The position numbers were made by a program, and so were the translations under genes. DNA of 64,000 nucleotides from Acytostelium subglobosum LB1 (lineage: Eukaryota; Evosea; Eumycetozoa; Acytosteliales; Acytosteliaceae), in NCBI RefSeq assembly GCF_000787575.1, contig NW_012236507.1:316253-380252 (forward strand). Direction: 5' to 3'. Under the pieces are notes generated by a model. The model saw nothing but the letters and a program-made list of their open reading frames with translations, searched no databases and had not been told where the DNA came from. This document shows, in pieces, positions 12,101 to 23,287 of this stretch. The first letter of the stretch is position 1, and every line of letters begins with the position of its first letter.

Positions 12101-13000
12101 AACTTTGATATCATCTATTACTATCAGGTCGCAGCGCCACAAGCTGGTCAACCACAGACAAAGAAGAAGACTAGGAATTGCGGAGTGCTCTACCACAACC
12201 TGTTGCTCAATGTCGATCCCAACAATGTGCCGCCACAGAACAAGGCCGGCGTGTTTGGAATGATCACACATGTGGCCCCGCTTCAGCGACTGGAGATTGA
12301 GCAATCACATCTGGACGCCACCATTCTTCGAGTGTTCAGTCATCCGACGCGATGGAATGTTGACATGGGCTTTGATGAGGAGTCCAAGTGCCAGCAGGCC
12401 AAAGCGCTGCTCGAGACTGCGCGCGATGACGTCAGATCGAGCAAGATGCGACAGATCTACACATTACTGGGCGAGCGCGATCCATATATTGACGACGACC
12501 CAGACAGTCTTTTACCGACCGCTTCCTCCACGCCGCCTACCCGTGTCATTGTCCCAATTGACGCGTCCAATTCACATCCTCTGGCATTCAGTGGTGAGCT
12601 CAAGCCTCAACCAACTCCTCTATCTGGTGCCAAACAATCATCATCATCGTCTAGGAACAACAATAGACACTCACTGACAGAGCGAAAGGAGAACATATTC
12701 CAATCATTCTTGAATGATCCTGTAGACGACTACAAAGAGTTGAACCTGCTCTCTGACGAATCATTACAACAACATCAACAACAACTACAACAACAACATA
12801 ACGATAGTATTACAAGTACTGATGCTGTTCCAGATGTAGACTCGATAACTCTTGACATCCCAGCACCAATACCACTACCACCAACTACTCCCACTTCCAC
12901 TACCACGACGACAACAACATCAACAACTTCCACCACCGCAACAACAACAACAAATGATTCGTTTGTTGACCCATTAACTTCATCTTTACAACAGTTGTAG
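9139..13000 (+). CDS. CLEC16A/Ema family endosomal-autophagy protein
   Basis: Five exons, 9139-9197, 9268-9396, 9490-9623, 9689-9943 and 10035-13000, join in phase to 1180 aa. The N-terminal 200 residues form the FPL domain of the CLEC16A family: [42 protein letters not shown] and [19 protein letters not shown] are recognisable blocks. A second conserved part near residues 930-1000 contains [18 protein letters not shown] and a downstream [10 protein letters not shown] segment. Between them lie long Ser-, Asn- and Gly-rich inserts (about residues 380-690), and the tail is Gln/Thr-rich; such inserts are common in dictyostelids. Animal CLEC16A/Ema acts on endosomes and lysosomes in membrane trafficking and autophagy/mitophagy. 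The same role here is inferred by homology. The start ATG begins [16 protein letters not shown]. Confidence 0.9.
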
Positions 13001-13156
13001 TGCTGTAAGATATACATATATACATATACATATACATATATATACAACCAATAAAGGAGGGTTGTCCTCTGGCGGGACGACCTTCTGTTACGCGCGTCCC
13101 TGGCAACTTGCTGGGGCATCCATCGATAATAATACTATCTATCAAGGTTATGTTGT
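13001..13156. other. convergent 3' flanks
   Basis: A short spacer between the 3' ends of the CLEC16A homologue and the RRM protein gene. A TATACA tandem tract at about 13010-13045 follows the stop codon and may lie in the 3' UTR. No gene is seen. Confidence 0.5.
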
Positions 13157-15025
13157 TCATTTAGACTTTGGCTTTGATGTTGGCTTGACGAATGGCTTGC
13201 TGATTGCTGACTTGTTTGCCTTTCTTGTCCTTGGAACAACGTGACGAGGCTTCTTCTTGTCATTTTCGTTGGCAACGTTCTTTCCCTTGGGCTTCTCTTT
13301 GTTGGGGAATATTCTAATAGTTCTTCCATTGACCTCCATCTCCTTCTTCTCAATGGCACGTCTGGCACCAATTGTCTTCTTGAACAGTACATAGGCAAAG
13401 CCCTTTCCCATTCCAGTATGCTTATCTCTAATGATTCTAACATTCTCCACGTCTCCAATTGTCTCTTCAAATACATTATGTAATTCCTCATTCTCCAACT
13501 CTATATATGTTTGAATGTCGCGATAAGTTCCATCAATGATTGAATGAGTGATTGAGTGATTGGGATGATTCCAAGGATATTGAATGAGTGGCGGAGTTGT
13601 CAGTTGAGTTGTCTTTTGGAAACCAATATGGTGGACACTGGCCACCTGTTGAAGTACTTACCGAATGGGATACCACCAACGAATACTGTATTCTCATCCT
13701 TGCCCTTCTCCTGTGTACCATGAACAACTTTGTATTAGTATCCATCTCTTGTACCTCGCTCGCTCGTTCATTCAACTTACATGTTTGTTGGCAGCTATAT
13801 CCAGACGAAGATGTCTCTCCCTGAACAGTGTACCATTCATCGCCAGTGCCTTCTTGGCATCGCTCTCCTTCTCAAAGACGACGTAGGCATTGCATGTGTC
13901 TCTCTTATCATGATACTCCTTGTTGATGTATGTTGCCTTTCTGTTGGCACCCTCCTTGTTGACGGGCAACGATCTGAATCTGACGTGCTCGACCTTGCCA
14001 TACTTTCCAAACAATGCCTTCAATTCCTTTGGATTGGAGGACAGGTCGACATTGGCCACGAACACTGTGCGTGGATTGGACTCGTCTCTGATCTCCTGGT
14101 CCTTTTGCTTTCTCGCTTCCTTCTCCTCTTCTGTGACTGTTTGCTTGCCAACACTGTTGAGACGTGGTGCAGTTGGAGCCTCGGTCGTCTCAGCAGGAGC
14201 AGGTGCTTCAAATGCGTTCGTTGTTGAGAATGAGTCCATAACTGCCTTATTGTTACCACTTGCTTGTTGCTCATCTCCCTGTTGTTTCCTCAATGCGTCA
14301 AAGATAGACATGCCAGAGGATACTGGTGCTGGTGCTGGTGCTTGTGTTGGTGTTGGTGTCAGCTCAGGTACTGCCTCCTTAGCAACAAAAGGGGCTGCTG
14401 GTGCAGTAGTAGTCTTCTTCTCAACTCTCTGTTTCTTGGTGACCTTCTCAGATTGAACGACCTTGTTGTTCTCCTCAGCATCATTCGACTCTGATTCAGT
14501 GTTCTTCCTCTTTTGCTGTGGTTGTTTGGTCTGTTCCTTCTTCTGTGGTGTCTGCTTCTTCTGTTGTTGTGGTGTAGTGGTAGTCTTCTTCTCTACTGAT
14601 TTAGTTGTTGGTGCCTCTGTCGTTGTTATATCCTTTGTCGTAGTCTTCTTTGTATCCTTTGCTGGGGTTGTTGTTGTTGTCTTTGTCTTCTTTGTATCCT
14701 TGGCTGGGGTAGTAGTCGCTGGCTTTGATGGGGTTGTAGTGGCTGTCTTGGCTGGTGTAGCAGTCGCAGTCTTGGCTGGAGTGGTCGTTTGCTTTGATGG
14801 GGTTGTAGTAGCTGTCTTGGCTGGGGTGGTAGTAGCAGCCTTGGCTGGTGTTGCCGCAGTCTTGGCTGGTGTTGCCGCAGACTTGGCTGGGGTGGTAGCA
14901 GTCTTGGCTGGGGTTGTTGCAGACTTGGCTGGAGTTGTTGACTTTGAAGGCTTGTTGACCTTCTCTGGAGTGGTTGTCTCGATGACAGCCTTGCTATCTT
15001 TAGTCTTTTTAGGTGTTTTATCCAT
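13157..15025 (-). CDS. nucleolar RNA-binding protein with two RRMs (Nop12/RBM34-like)
   Basis: Exons 15025-13781, 13710-13662 and 13500-13157 join in phase to 545 aa. Residues about 10-110 are a Lys/Ala/Thr/Pro tail of repeated TPAK units, like a linker-histone tail, followed by basic and Gln-rich stretches. RRM1 lies at about 318-405 with RNP2 VFVANV and RNP1-like NAYVVF. RRM2 is assembled from all three exons, with RNP2 VFVGGI at the exon 2/3 region and RNP1 KGFAYVLF, and it ends in a Lys/Arg-rich tail. Two RRMs of which the first has a long loop, plus basic tails, is the layout of yeast Nop12 and animal RBM34, which act in large-subunit rRNA maturation. The pathway is inferred from that layout. 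Confidence 0.85.
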
Positions 15026-15483
15026 ATCTTAATCTATATCAGTGTTGTGTGTGTATGTGTATTTGTATGATTGTTGATAAAGTGAGAATGAAGATTGATC
15101 GAGTCGAGTCGTTCGTTTTTTTCAATATTGTTCACAAAAACAAATCAAATAAATAAATTAATTACATACAAACCAATCAGCAAGGGATATTGTAATTGAA
15201 TACACTATTACATTTACGTGTGTATCTGTAGGTATATATATATATGTGTGTTTGATGGTATGAACATCCCATTAATTCAATGTGTTGATGAGGTTGAATT
15301 CGAATAGGGGTATGAACAACAACAACAACTTGTTATTATGTGTAGTGAAGATGTGTGGTGTGTTGTGGTGTCCTCTCATCATCTTGTTTGTTTGATGTTG
15401 TTGTTGTGATGTGATAGCCATTCATTCATTCATTCAATCATTCATTCACCATTCAATCCAGTAATAATATAGAGAAGAGAAGG
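15026..15483. other. divergent promoter region
   Basis: A 458-base spacer between the start of the RRM protein gene (-) and the VTC1-like gene (+). It is AT-rich with T-runs, a TATATATA stretch near 15235-15245 and ATTC repeats directly upstream of 15484. No reading frame of note is seen. Confidence 0.5.
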
Positions 15484-16825
15484 ATGGAAGATCCAAATAA
15501 TAATAATAAGAATGTTGGACAACAGACTTTGATTGATATTGATGATGACCTAAATGGCAATAACAACAACAATAATAATAATAATAATAATGAAGGACAA
15601 TCAATACAACAACAACAACAACACCAACAACAACAAGAACAATATACACTATCATCAGTAGATACATCTCCAGAGACAAAGAGGAAAAAGAAAAAGAAGG
15701 ACAAGGATAGGGCAACTGAGATATTACATAAAGATGCTGATCATCACAATGAACATGAACATGAACATGAACATGATATAGAGGAGGAAGAAGATGAGGA
15801 GGAGGATGATCATCATGATGATGATCATGAGGAAGATGATGATGATGAAGAGGAGGATGAAGGTGATGATGAGGATGAAGAGGAGAAACGTGCACATAAG
15901 CAAGCAAAGAAGGAGGAGAAGAAGAAACTAAAGAAACAGAAAAAGGCAAAGAAGAAGGAGAAGAAGGAGATGAAGAGGAGGATGAAGGAGCAACAACATG
16001 GCATGCATGAGGAAGGAAGGGAGGAGAAGGAAGAGCCAACCTCAACGACTACAACAACTACAACTACCACGACCACTGGAGCTCCTGGACAAGGCGGGTT
16101 CGAGACATTCATTCCAAAGCCGCCAACAATGATAAAGCTCCCCAAAAAAAAGAAGGAAAAGAAGAAGGACCGAACTGAGCTGACCAGGCGATCAAGTAGT
16201 AGCAATGTGTTGGACGAATTGATGTCACAGGTGCCAGTAACCTCGGTGTCTGGTGGCGGTGTCGGCAACATCAACAGTATACCTGAGGAGTTCCTATCGT
16301 TTGACAAGATTCCACCTCGTTACAGCAACTATCCTGCATCGTACCAACAACAACAGCAGCATGCCATCGATATGAAGTTGGGCAAGGGCAAGATCCCCGT
16401 GTGGAGAAAGGTCCTGAGCGATGACTCCAAACTATTCTCCAACGAGAGGACCTGGATGAGCTGGGTTGGACTGACATTCTCTTTGGGTGCCATTGGAACA
16501 TCGATCATCACATTCTTTGGAACCGAGAACATTGCATTGTTCACAGGTGTATCCCTATGGGTAATTGCCCTCGGATTCCTAATCTACTCATATGTAATGT
16601 TTAGAAGGAGACGACATGCAATCCTTACCAAGACCAAGGGTCCTTACTATGATCCATACGGTCCTGTTGCAATGGTATGTAGTGGCATAATAATATATAT
16701 TAATGACAATCAAACAACTAATCAATTAATCAATTTAATAGGTTGTTACTGTAATGTTCTCAGTGTCACTATTCCTTATATTCTTCATATGGAAGAGGCC
16801 GTCGGCAATTGTAAAGAGAGGTTAA
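15484..16825 (+). CDS. DUF202/VTC1-like three-helix membrane protein with charged N-terminal region
   Basis: Exons 15484-16674 and 16742-16825 give 424 aa. The first 120 residues are Asn/Gln-rich and then strongly acidic (Glu/Asp/His runs). Residues about 130-180 are almost purely Lys/Glu/Arg, and Thr-rich and Ser-rich stretches follow. The only folded part is C-terminal (about 315-415): FSNERTWMSWVGLTFSLGA starts a DUF202 fold with two transmembrane helices, and exon 2 supplies the third (VVTVMFSVSLFLIFFIW). DUF202 is the membrane domain of VTC1-type subunits of the vacuolar polyphosphate polymerase complex. No SPX or polymerase domain is present, so this would be a VTC1-like subunit; polyphosphate involvement is inferred. 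Without exon 2 the frame runs into the intron and loses the third helix. Confidence 0.8.
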
Positions 16826-16861
16826 TACAGTGATCTAGAAGATTTATCAATCTGAATATAT

Positions 16862-17363
16862 TCATTCTGCTAGGGTCTTGACCTCCGATTCAGGTTGAAT
16901 TTTCTCCACCCAAGGTGGAGGCAGATCATTCCTTCCAACTAATTTAGTTTCAAGATATTGGAAATTGATCTTGTCCATTTCTTCCTCAAGGATCGTCTTT
17001 ATTTCCAAGACGATGCTCTCATTCAACTTTTGTGATTTACTAACTGTTTTGAATAGATCACCCTTCACCTTAATGAGATTGGTACAAGGTTGAACAGCTC
17101 CTGGTAGTTTCTTGAATGTAGGGTCCATGTAATTGAGTAGGAAGTCTATAGATTATTTTATCCTGTTTTGACTTTACTTTGGAACTGATCATTGAACTCT
17201 TAAATATATCCCATTTTAATAGTCCATCCAAGAGTTCTTCAATTGCAAAACTGTTGTTATACATTTGGTATTGTAGAATTTTAAAACAACCATAATGTAC
17301 AAGGTTGATATCTGGTGATCTATGCCGGGCACCATTTCTTCTAGCGCTACCATGAGGAATCAA
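16862..17363 (-). CDS. unresolved small multi-exon gene, hypothetical protein
   Basis: Two minus-strand frames look coding but are not joined with confidence. The last exon (16862 to about 17150) encodes a basic/acidic helical protein end with DPTFKKLPGAVQPCTNL, a likely amphipathic helix around LEIKTILEEEMDKINF, and NDLPPPWVEKIQPE near the terminus. Upstream (about 17160-17300), another frame reads NSFAIEELLDGLLKWDIF. A possible intron GTAAAG..CTATAG lies between them but leaves the phase wrong, so either the splice choice differs or the gene is damaged. I do not recognise the family. The 3' end lies only 36 bases from the convergent VTC1-like gene. The coding call for the last exon is moderate; the full model is low. 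Confidence 0.4.
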
Positions 17364-17827
17364 ATTCTTTCTGATCTTTGAGCAATTGAGACCAAGAGAA
17401 CACTTTAAATTTGTTAATTTAAAAAGATTAAATTAATTAATATAATTATATATAATCTAATTAATATCACAGTAAATATTAATTAATTAATCACTGTATA
17501 CTTACATGATTATTTGGAAGCTTTGTGTAATAGTTTGATAGATAATAAGACAAATTCCTCATTGTGTGTCGGTGAAATGCATGTGACTTACAAAGCCAGA
17601 ATAGGTCAAGCTTTATTCCAATGTAATAATAATAATAATAATACAAAGAAGATGAACTGATGATAGTTTTGGTTGGTTGAATGGTTAATTGACAGAGTCA
17701 ATAGCCTGGGATGGTACATATATAAATAAATATATATAGAGAGAGGGAGAGATTATATACAAGGTAATGGATATGTATGGGAAGTGTGATAGATGCCAAG
17801 CCAAGGTTGACAACATGTTGCCAAACT
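17364..17827. other. AT-rich intergenic region
   Basis: Very AT-rich (TTAATTAATTA tracts near 17400-17500), with an AATAATAAT tract at 17627-17641 and a GAGAGAGGGAGAGA run near 17740-17753. It lies upstream of the unresolved small gene and downstream of the RasGAP gene. No further gene is supported. Confidence 0.5.
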
Positions 17828-20800
17828 CTACTGGTAGGCAGACTCTTCGGCGGCCAGCTTGAAGTCACCCTCTTGGATGTCAAACAGCTTCTGGTACTTA
17901 TATATGGCCTCGGTCAACACTTCAAACAGTTGCTTGCCCTCGCCCTCGCGACAAATGACCTTGCGCTTGTGTGGCTCGGACTTGTACTTCATCCACACAA
18001 TATCCTGGTTCTCAAAGTCCAGGGCTACCTCGTCGATGCCGGCAAAGGAGTTCTCGCTCTTGATGCTCTTCTGATCGAGATTGAGCAGCGAGTCGATCGT
18101 CAGCTTGAACGTGCGCTCCTGGTGCTTGCCGGCCTTGTTCACCTTGATCACCTTGTACTCAGTGGGCAGTGGTATGTTCTGGTAGGTCTGGGTTGAGCCC
18201 AGTGGTGGGTACTTGGACAGGCCCTCCTTGAAGCCGGCGCCCAGGATGTCTTGTACGATGTGGTCCCTCTCCAGCTCGTCGTTGCACACGTAACGACGCA
18301 CGCCATCCGAGACGCTCTTGGTTAGGCCGGTGACGGCGTTGGACAGGAAGCCAATCCTGGACTTGCTGCCTGTTGTCGTGGTAAGGTCGTGGCCCTCTGG
18401 AGAATCGCCCTTGAACTTCATCGATATCTCGACTGATCCCAACACTGACGCGATCTCATCAATCTCATCAATTCTCTTCTCATTCTGTATCCTCTTGGTC
18501 TTTGGATCGATGTTCAACAGTGAGTTGCTCGTGAACTTGATCAAACTATGTCATTGATTGAATGAATGATTGATTGTTAGATTGATTGATTTGAATGGAA
18601 TGGTTCCAGGATACATACCGCTCTTGCTTCTTTCCCTTGGAGTTGACCTTGACTACACGATAACTCTTGGTGATGTAGTCCTTGCTTGTCTCGGGCAAGG
18701 CGATGTTCTCAGTGTCGATGTAGGTGGTGAGCTGCTTCCAGTTGTAGATCTCGTGTATCTTCCTCTTGAGCTTCCTGCTGGTGAATGTACGCATGAAGTA
18801 GATGACGGCGCGAGTGTACGCAGAGGGGTGGACAATGAAGAGATTCTCAATGTTCTTCCTGTACTTGCGTGAGAAGACCTCGGCCAGCTTGGGCAGATGC
18901 GTGAAGATGGCACGCTTCATGTCGGATGAGACATGCGACCAGGACATGTCGACCACCAGTGTGTAGGCCGATGTGTTAACGCAGCTATCCATCACCTTGA
19001 AGATGTGCGCAATCAGCGGGTTGATGTTGTCAAAGACCTCGGGCTTGATGCGGTTGAAGATGAGGTAGAACACGGGGCGATCGTGCTTGTCGTTGGGGCC
19101 CTGGAAGAGGAAGCGTGCGCGCTCCAACATCAGGGTGAAGTCGTCGATGCCTGGATTGAGACTGCCCTGCTGCTGCTGTTGCTGCTGGAGCAGGTCCTCC
19201 TTTTTCTTCTTCTCGACTTTGGTCTTGGGCGACGAGCCCAGCTGCTTGAGAATGTCCAGGATCTTGGGACAGGAACGGTTGCTGGCGAGTTTGATCGCCA
19301 GCTTGTCCTTGTACATGTCCAAGATGCGATGCAGGTCGAACAAGTCGTGTATCTCGAGACTGCGGATGTAGCTGTCCCATGGTGATGGGACGAATGGTAT
19401 TTGTGACTGCAACTGTGAAGTGGCAGGTGGGTGATGTTGAGGCGGGGAATAGCTGCCCGGTGTGCGTGGCGAGCTGCCTGTGCTGCCACTGCCCGTGCTG
19501 CCTGTGGCTTGTTTGTGAATGACACCGTTGCCCCATGTGGATGACATGGGTGCGGGTACCGAGGGATGAGTGGACTGTGATGGAGTGAATGTGGATGGCG
19601 TTGTGACCGTCCACTTTGATGCTGGTGACTTGGTCTCCATGCGTGGTGATCTGATTGCGCTGCCGCCAGGCTTACACACCAGGAAGCCTTGCTGTGTTGG
19701 CGGAACGCCCTCCAAATCACACCATTTCTGCGTGTTGTTCAGAGGGTCCTTGCAGATCATCTGGAAGTACTTTGACATCTTCTGTTTGTTATCCATTATG
19801 AAGTTATTCATACATGACATGCACTCCTCCTTTCCTCCAAACAGTACTCCATTCGATGTGTTCTGTGTTAGGTGAGTGAGTGAGTGAGTATGAGTTGGCG
19901 CGGTTGGCGAGTGGCGTGACTTACCTGAAGAATCTTGGCCAGGAGGATGAGGTTGCGCTTGGCACGTCGCGAGGGGACAATGTCAGGGGCAATGAGTTTG
20001 GAGTACTCGGGCGTGACGATGGCTGGTGTGAAGAAGCGGAGCATGATGAAGCCTCCGACAAGTGGTGCCAAAGACTCTGGCGCATACTTTAACGCAGACT
20101 CTGATGTATAATCAGCAATGGCACGGATCTCACGTGGCATCTCCTCAACAATCGTTGGATCTGTTATCCTATCAATGAACAACTGTGCCGTCTCCTTCAA
20201 TGCCTTTAGATTCTGTTGAATCATTGTAGCAGGGTTGGCGTTGCTGTTGTTGGTGGTGGTTGCTGCGCTGCCTGGCTTGCCGCTCACCGCAGGCGGTGAG
20301 TCATTGACATCATCATCGTCCTTGTTGTAAGCTTTGAGTTTGTGTGGGTCGATCTCCATGCGCAGGTCCTTGTCCAGGACGACCTTGGTGACGAGGTCGG
20401 AGAGTACGTAGCGGAGGTAGCTTGCGCCGACCAGACGCACGTAGGCGCCCTCAATCTTGTTGACTATATTATTGCCACGCATGATTGAGCCCTCGCCTTC
20501 GGAATTCGCCTGCTTATTGAACTCATTGAATATCAAGTACTTGATCAACGGCAATGTCTTATTAGCCGCCGTGTATATATTGACCACTGTCTTTGCGAAG
20601 GAATCGACTTCTGACGAGTCCAACAAGTTTGCCAATCCACTTGTGAACCTGTTGTGTTTGTGTGTTTCCGTGTTTCCGTGTGAGTTTCCGCGCGAGTGTT
20701 AGTTCGGAGATTGGGCGTGTGGCGTGGTGTTTCGCGTCAGTTGACGAGCGGTAACAATGAAGGATACATACGTGTTGTCCTTGACACATAAGTCCACCAA

Positions 20801-20881
20801 CTCTCCATATATTGCTGTTGAGTTATTCCAAGCATTCTTTCGCCAAACTAACAAATCTGATGATTTCACCAATGGTTCCAT
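17828..20881 (-). CDS. RasGAP with CRAL-TRIO domain and two tandem PH-like modules (neurofibromin-like)
   Basis: Exons 20881-20772, 20648-19925, 19862-18619 and 18545-17828 give 931 aa. The RasGAP domain covers about residues 50-300. The segment with MRGNNIV followed by YVRLVGASYLRYVL carries a candidate arginine finger, and the FLR-type motif reads FIMLRFFTPAIVTPEY. A low-complexity linker follows, then a CRAL-TRIO/Sec14-type domain (about 517-669), including FYLIFNRIKPEVFDNINPL and YTLVVDMSWSHVSS. The C-terminus holds two related segments starting YRVVKVNSKGKKQER and YKVIKVNKAGKHQER, probably tandem PH-like folds. RasGAP plus Sec14 plus PH is the core order of neurofibromin, but this protein is far shorter and lacks the large flanking regions. 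Predicted role: switching off Ras at membranes; lipid binding by the Sec14-PH part is inferred. The catalytic residues look present. Confidence 0.88.
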
Positions 20882-21922
20882 CTCCTTCTATGTATATATA
20901 TATTATATCTTATATTATCTGTATCTGTATTTGTATTCCGTATCTGTATATCTACACCAACACACTCTAGACTAAACTACACTCTTAATCATTGATTATA
21001 AATAACAGAGTATCTGTATCTGTATCTGTATCTGTGTCTGTGTCTGTGTCTGTGTCTATATCAATGTTGATATTAATATTAGCAACACACACAAAGATGA
21101 GATGAGATGAGTAGATGGAATGGTACAGGTATGAATGGATGGATGAATGAATGACCCAGATGAGCCCAGCCGACCAATCCAAGGATAGTTCTGGTGGGGC
21201 ACAGGGCCGTAAAAATTGATAATAGTTTGGTTTTGATCGATTGCTGTTGATGAACTGAGATGGTGAGTTGTGGTCGACCATACCATCAACTCCCTTAGAA
21301 TAAAACTATGAGACTGATCTGCTGAGCCACCTCTTTCCCAGCATCATGTCCTCTTTATTGTGTTCAATCGTCAGCAAACGAACCGATCCACAAAAATCAA
21401 TGGTTTTTTTGTATCCCCACATGTTTAATTTCATTGAAGCACGATCATCATTGACGAGTTTGGATTCAGTGTGTGTTGGTGACGAATACTCCAACGACAT
21501 TTGATTCGTTCCATTCCGATTCCAAACGAAAGGGAACCTGTCTAAATAACTTAACAGAGTCGGTTAGCACTAACTAGTTCAATTCCAATGTGTTGGGATC
21601 ATTGTCGGATGATAGATAGGAAACACAATGTCATGCAAAGTTGTGGCATTCAATTGTCCCATCATTGGCAAAGCCGAGAGAGCATGCTGTGCATTGTCAA
21701 TGATATGTAATGAATGATTTGGCTTAGTTGTTGGCTTTGTTTGGAGACTGGGGAGGAGGGGAGAGAGAGTGGAGCGCGCTTGCTTTATATATATCTACAT
21801 TTATCATCATGATGAGTTAACTGGGTTTACTAACAGTTGCTGGATTGAATAGTTGCAGCTGCCAGTTTGGTTGATTGATTGATTGATTGATTGAGTGAGT
21901 GAGTGAGACGACAGACACCTAA
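20882..21922. other. intergenic region with microsatellite and one short frame
   Basis: About 1 kb between two minus-strand genes. It holds a TATCTG/TGTCTG hexamer-like tract (about 21009-21058). A 64-codon minus frame (21306-21500, starting MSLEYSSPTHTESK) has an ATG and a stop but no known domain. The region 21540-21900 has no reading frame of interest and ends in GATT/GAGT repeats. I cannot support a gene here. Confidence 0.4.
21009..21058. repeat. (TATCTG/TGTCTG)n tandem tract
   Basis: Four TGTATC-type units are followed by about four TGTGTC units in direct tandem, in the spacer upstream of the RasGAP gene. Confidence 0.8.
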
Positions 21923-22774
21923 TTAGTTGCCACATGGACACTTCTTCTGTTGAGCTGGAGACGAAGGATCTTCCAGCAGCTTCTTGTTGTGAACCTGGTT
22001 GTGCTTCATACTATTGGATTGATTGACAAGGTGTAAGAATGAGATGAAGCAAGGTAGTCGTGAACGGAGAATATATACATACACAACTTCAATATCTTGT
22101 ACGATTGAATCAAACACAGCACTGACACCAACATTGTCTTTGGCACTGGTCTCTAGGAACTTGATGCTCAACTCGTCGGCAAGAGCCTTGCCTTGCTCAA
22201 AGGTCACCTTGCGCTGTGTGACCAGGTCAGACTTGTTGCCCACCAGTATCATAATCATTCCACCGTTTGAGTATTGGTTGATCTCCTCTATCCACGATCT
22301 GCAACGCTCAAATGACTTGGGGTCGGTCGTGTCGTACACGACAATGACACCATGTGAGCCACGATAGAAGGTCTGAGTGATCGACTTGAATCGCTCCTGT
22401 CCGGCCGTGTCCCAAAGTTGCAGCTTCACAATCTGTCCTGTCTCCTTGTTTCTAATTGTCTTTACGTTAAAGTCAACGCCCAACGTTGGTGCAAAGTGTG
22501 GAGTGAACGTGTTGTCTGTGAATCTAACAAGTATAGAACTCTGTATACATATGAGTTAGTTAGTATGTCATCGTCTTGGCATGTACTTGATGTCATTCGT
22601 TCAATCATCGCTCATTCATTCATACCTTTCCAACAGCAGTCTCGCCAACCAGAATGATCTTATATAATATCTCCTCGCTTTATTTGATTGAATTATTGAT
22701 TGTTTGGTTAGTAATCTTGTCATCATCATCAGCAGCTCATTCATTCGATCAATCAATCAAACATACTCTGACAT
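21923..22774 (-). CDS. Rab-family small GTPase
   Basis: Exons 22774-22767, 22677-22626, 22540-22083 and 22010-21923 give 201 aa. The first exon holds only eight coding bases. G motifs are complete: P-loop GETAVGKSS (residues 14-22), effector segment with APTLGVDFNVKTI, switch II WDTAGQERFKSITQTFYRG, NKSDL and ETSAK. The RabF signature after the effector loop places it near Rab1/Rab8-type proteins that guide vesicle traffic. The C-terminus reads QQKKCPCGN, so two cysteines suited to double geranylgeranylation are present, but two residues follow the CxC. The last splice (GT|GTATGT to AATAG) was chosen because it keeps phase. The exact Rab subfamily is not assigned. Confidence 0.92.
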
Positions 22775-23287
22775 TGTATAAATAAACTTGAAGTTTGTGT
22801 GAAATGGGTGTTATTACAAGTAGTGTAATAAGTGTATGGTTATATTATAACAAGTAAATATATATAAATATAAATAGGTTAGTAATACAATAATATAGTA
22901 TATTATTATTATGTGTATTTGTTTGAATGAATAGAGTTGACTTGGTGTCCGTTGTCGAGTTGTGATGATGTGTTTGTTGTTTGTGTTGTTTGAGTGAAAG
23001 GGGGAATATTAGTTTTTTTTCAAACACTCTTCCAAAGTATGAGAATAGTTGACGAGGTGCAAGGTATGTGAGTGATGATGCCTGGTTTGATCGTTTGAAT
23101 CGTGGAATGGAACCAAGTGTGGGCCAGCCATCAATTAATCAATCAAATCACCAGTGATGATGGATGCCATACCTGGTACACTTAGCCGAATCGTCTTTTT
23201 GGAATTTCATCTGTATCCATTCAGCCTGGTAAACATGGAAAATTGAATGAATGAATGATTGATCTCAATTATTACAACGACATCATT
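22775..23287. other. intergenic region with a possible tiny spliced gene
   Basis: The part next to the Rab gene is AT-rich leader. Between about 23010 and 23235 splice-like signals occur on both strands. On the minus strand a segment containing MKFQKDDSAKCTR can splice to HHHSHTLHL... and stop. On the plus strand MRIVDEVQ can splice to a short hydrophobic tail ending LVNMEN. ATCA repeats within the would-be intron favour the plus strand. Neither product resembles a known family, so no CDS is called. Confidence 0.3.

Noticed and set aside
14463-15032. 189-codon plus-strand hydrophobic Val/Phe/Leu frame
   Set aside because: Antisense of the TPAK repeat tail of the RRM protein. Its hydrophobicity follows from the Lys/Thr/Ala codons on the other strand, not from a membrane protein.
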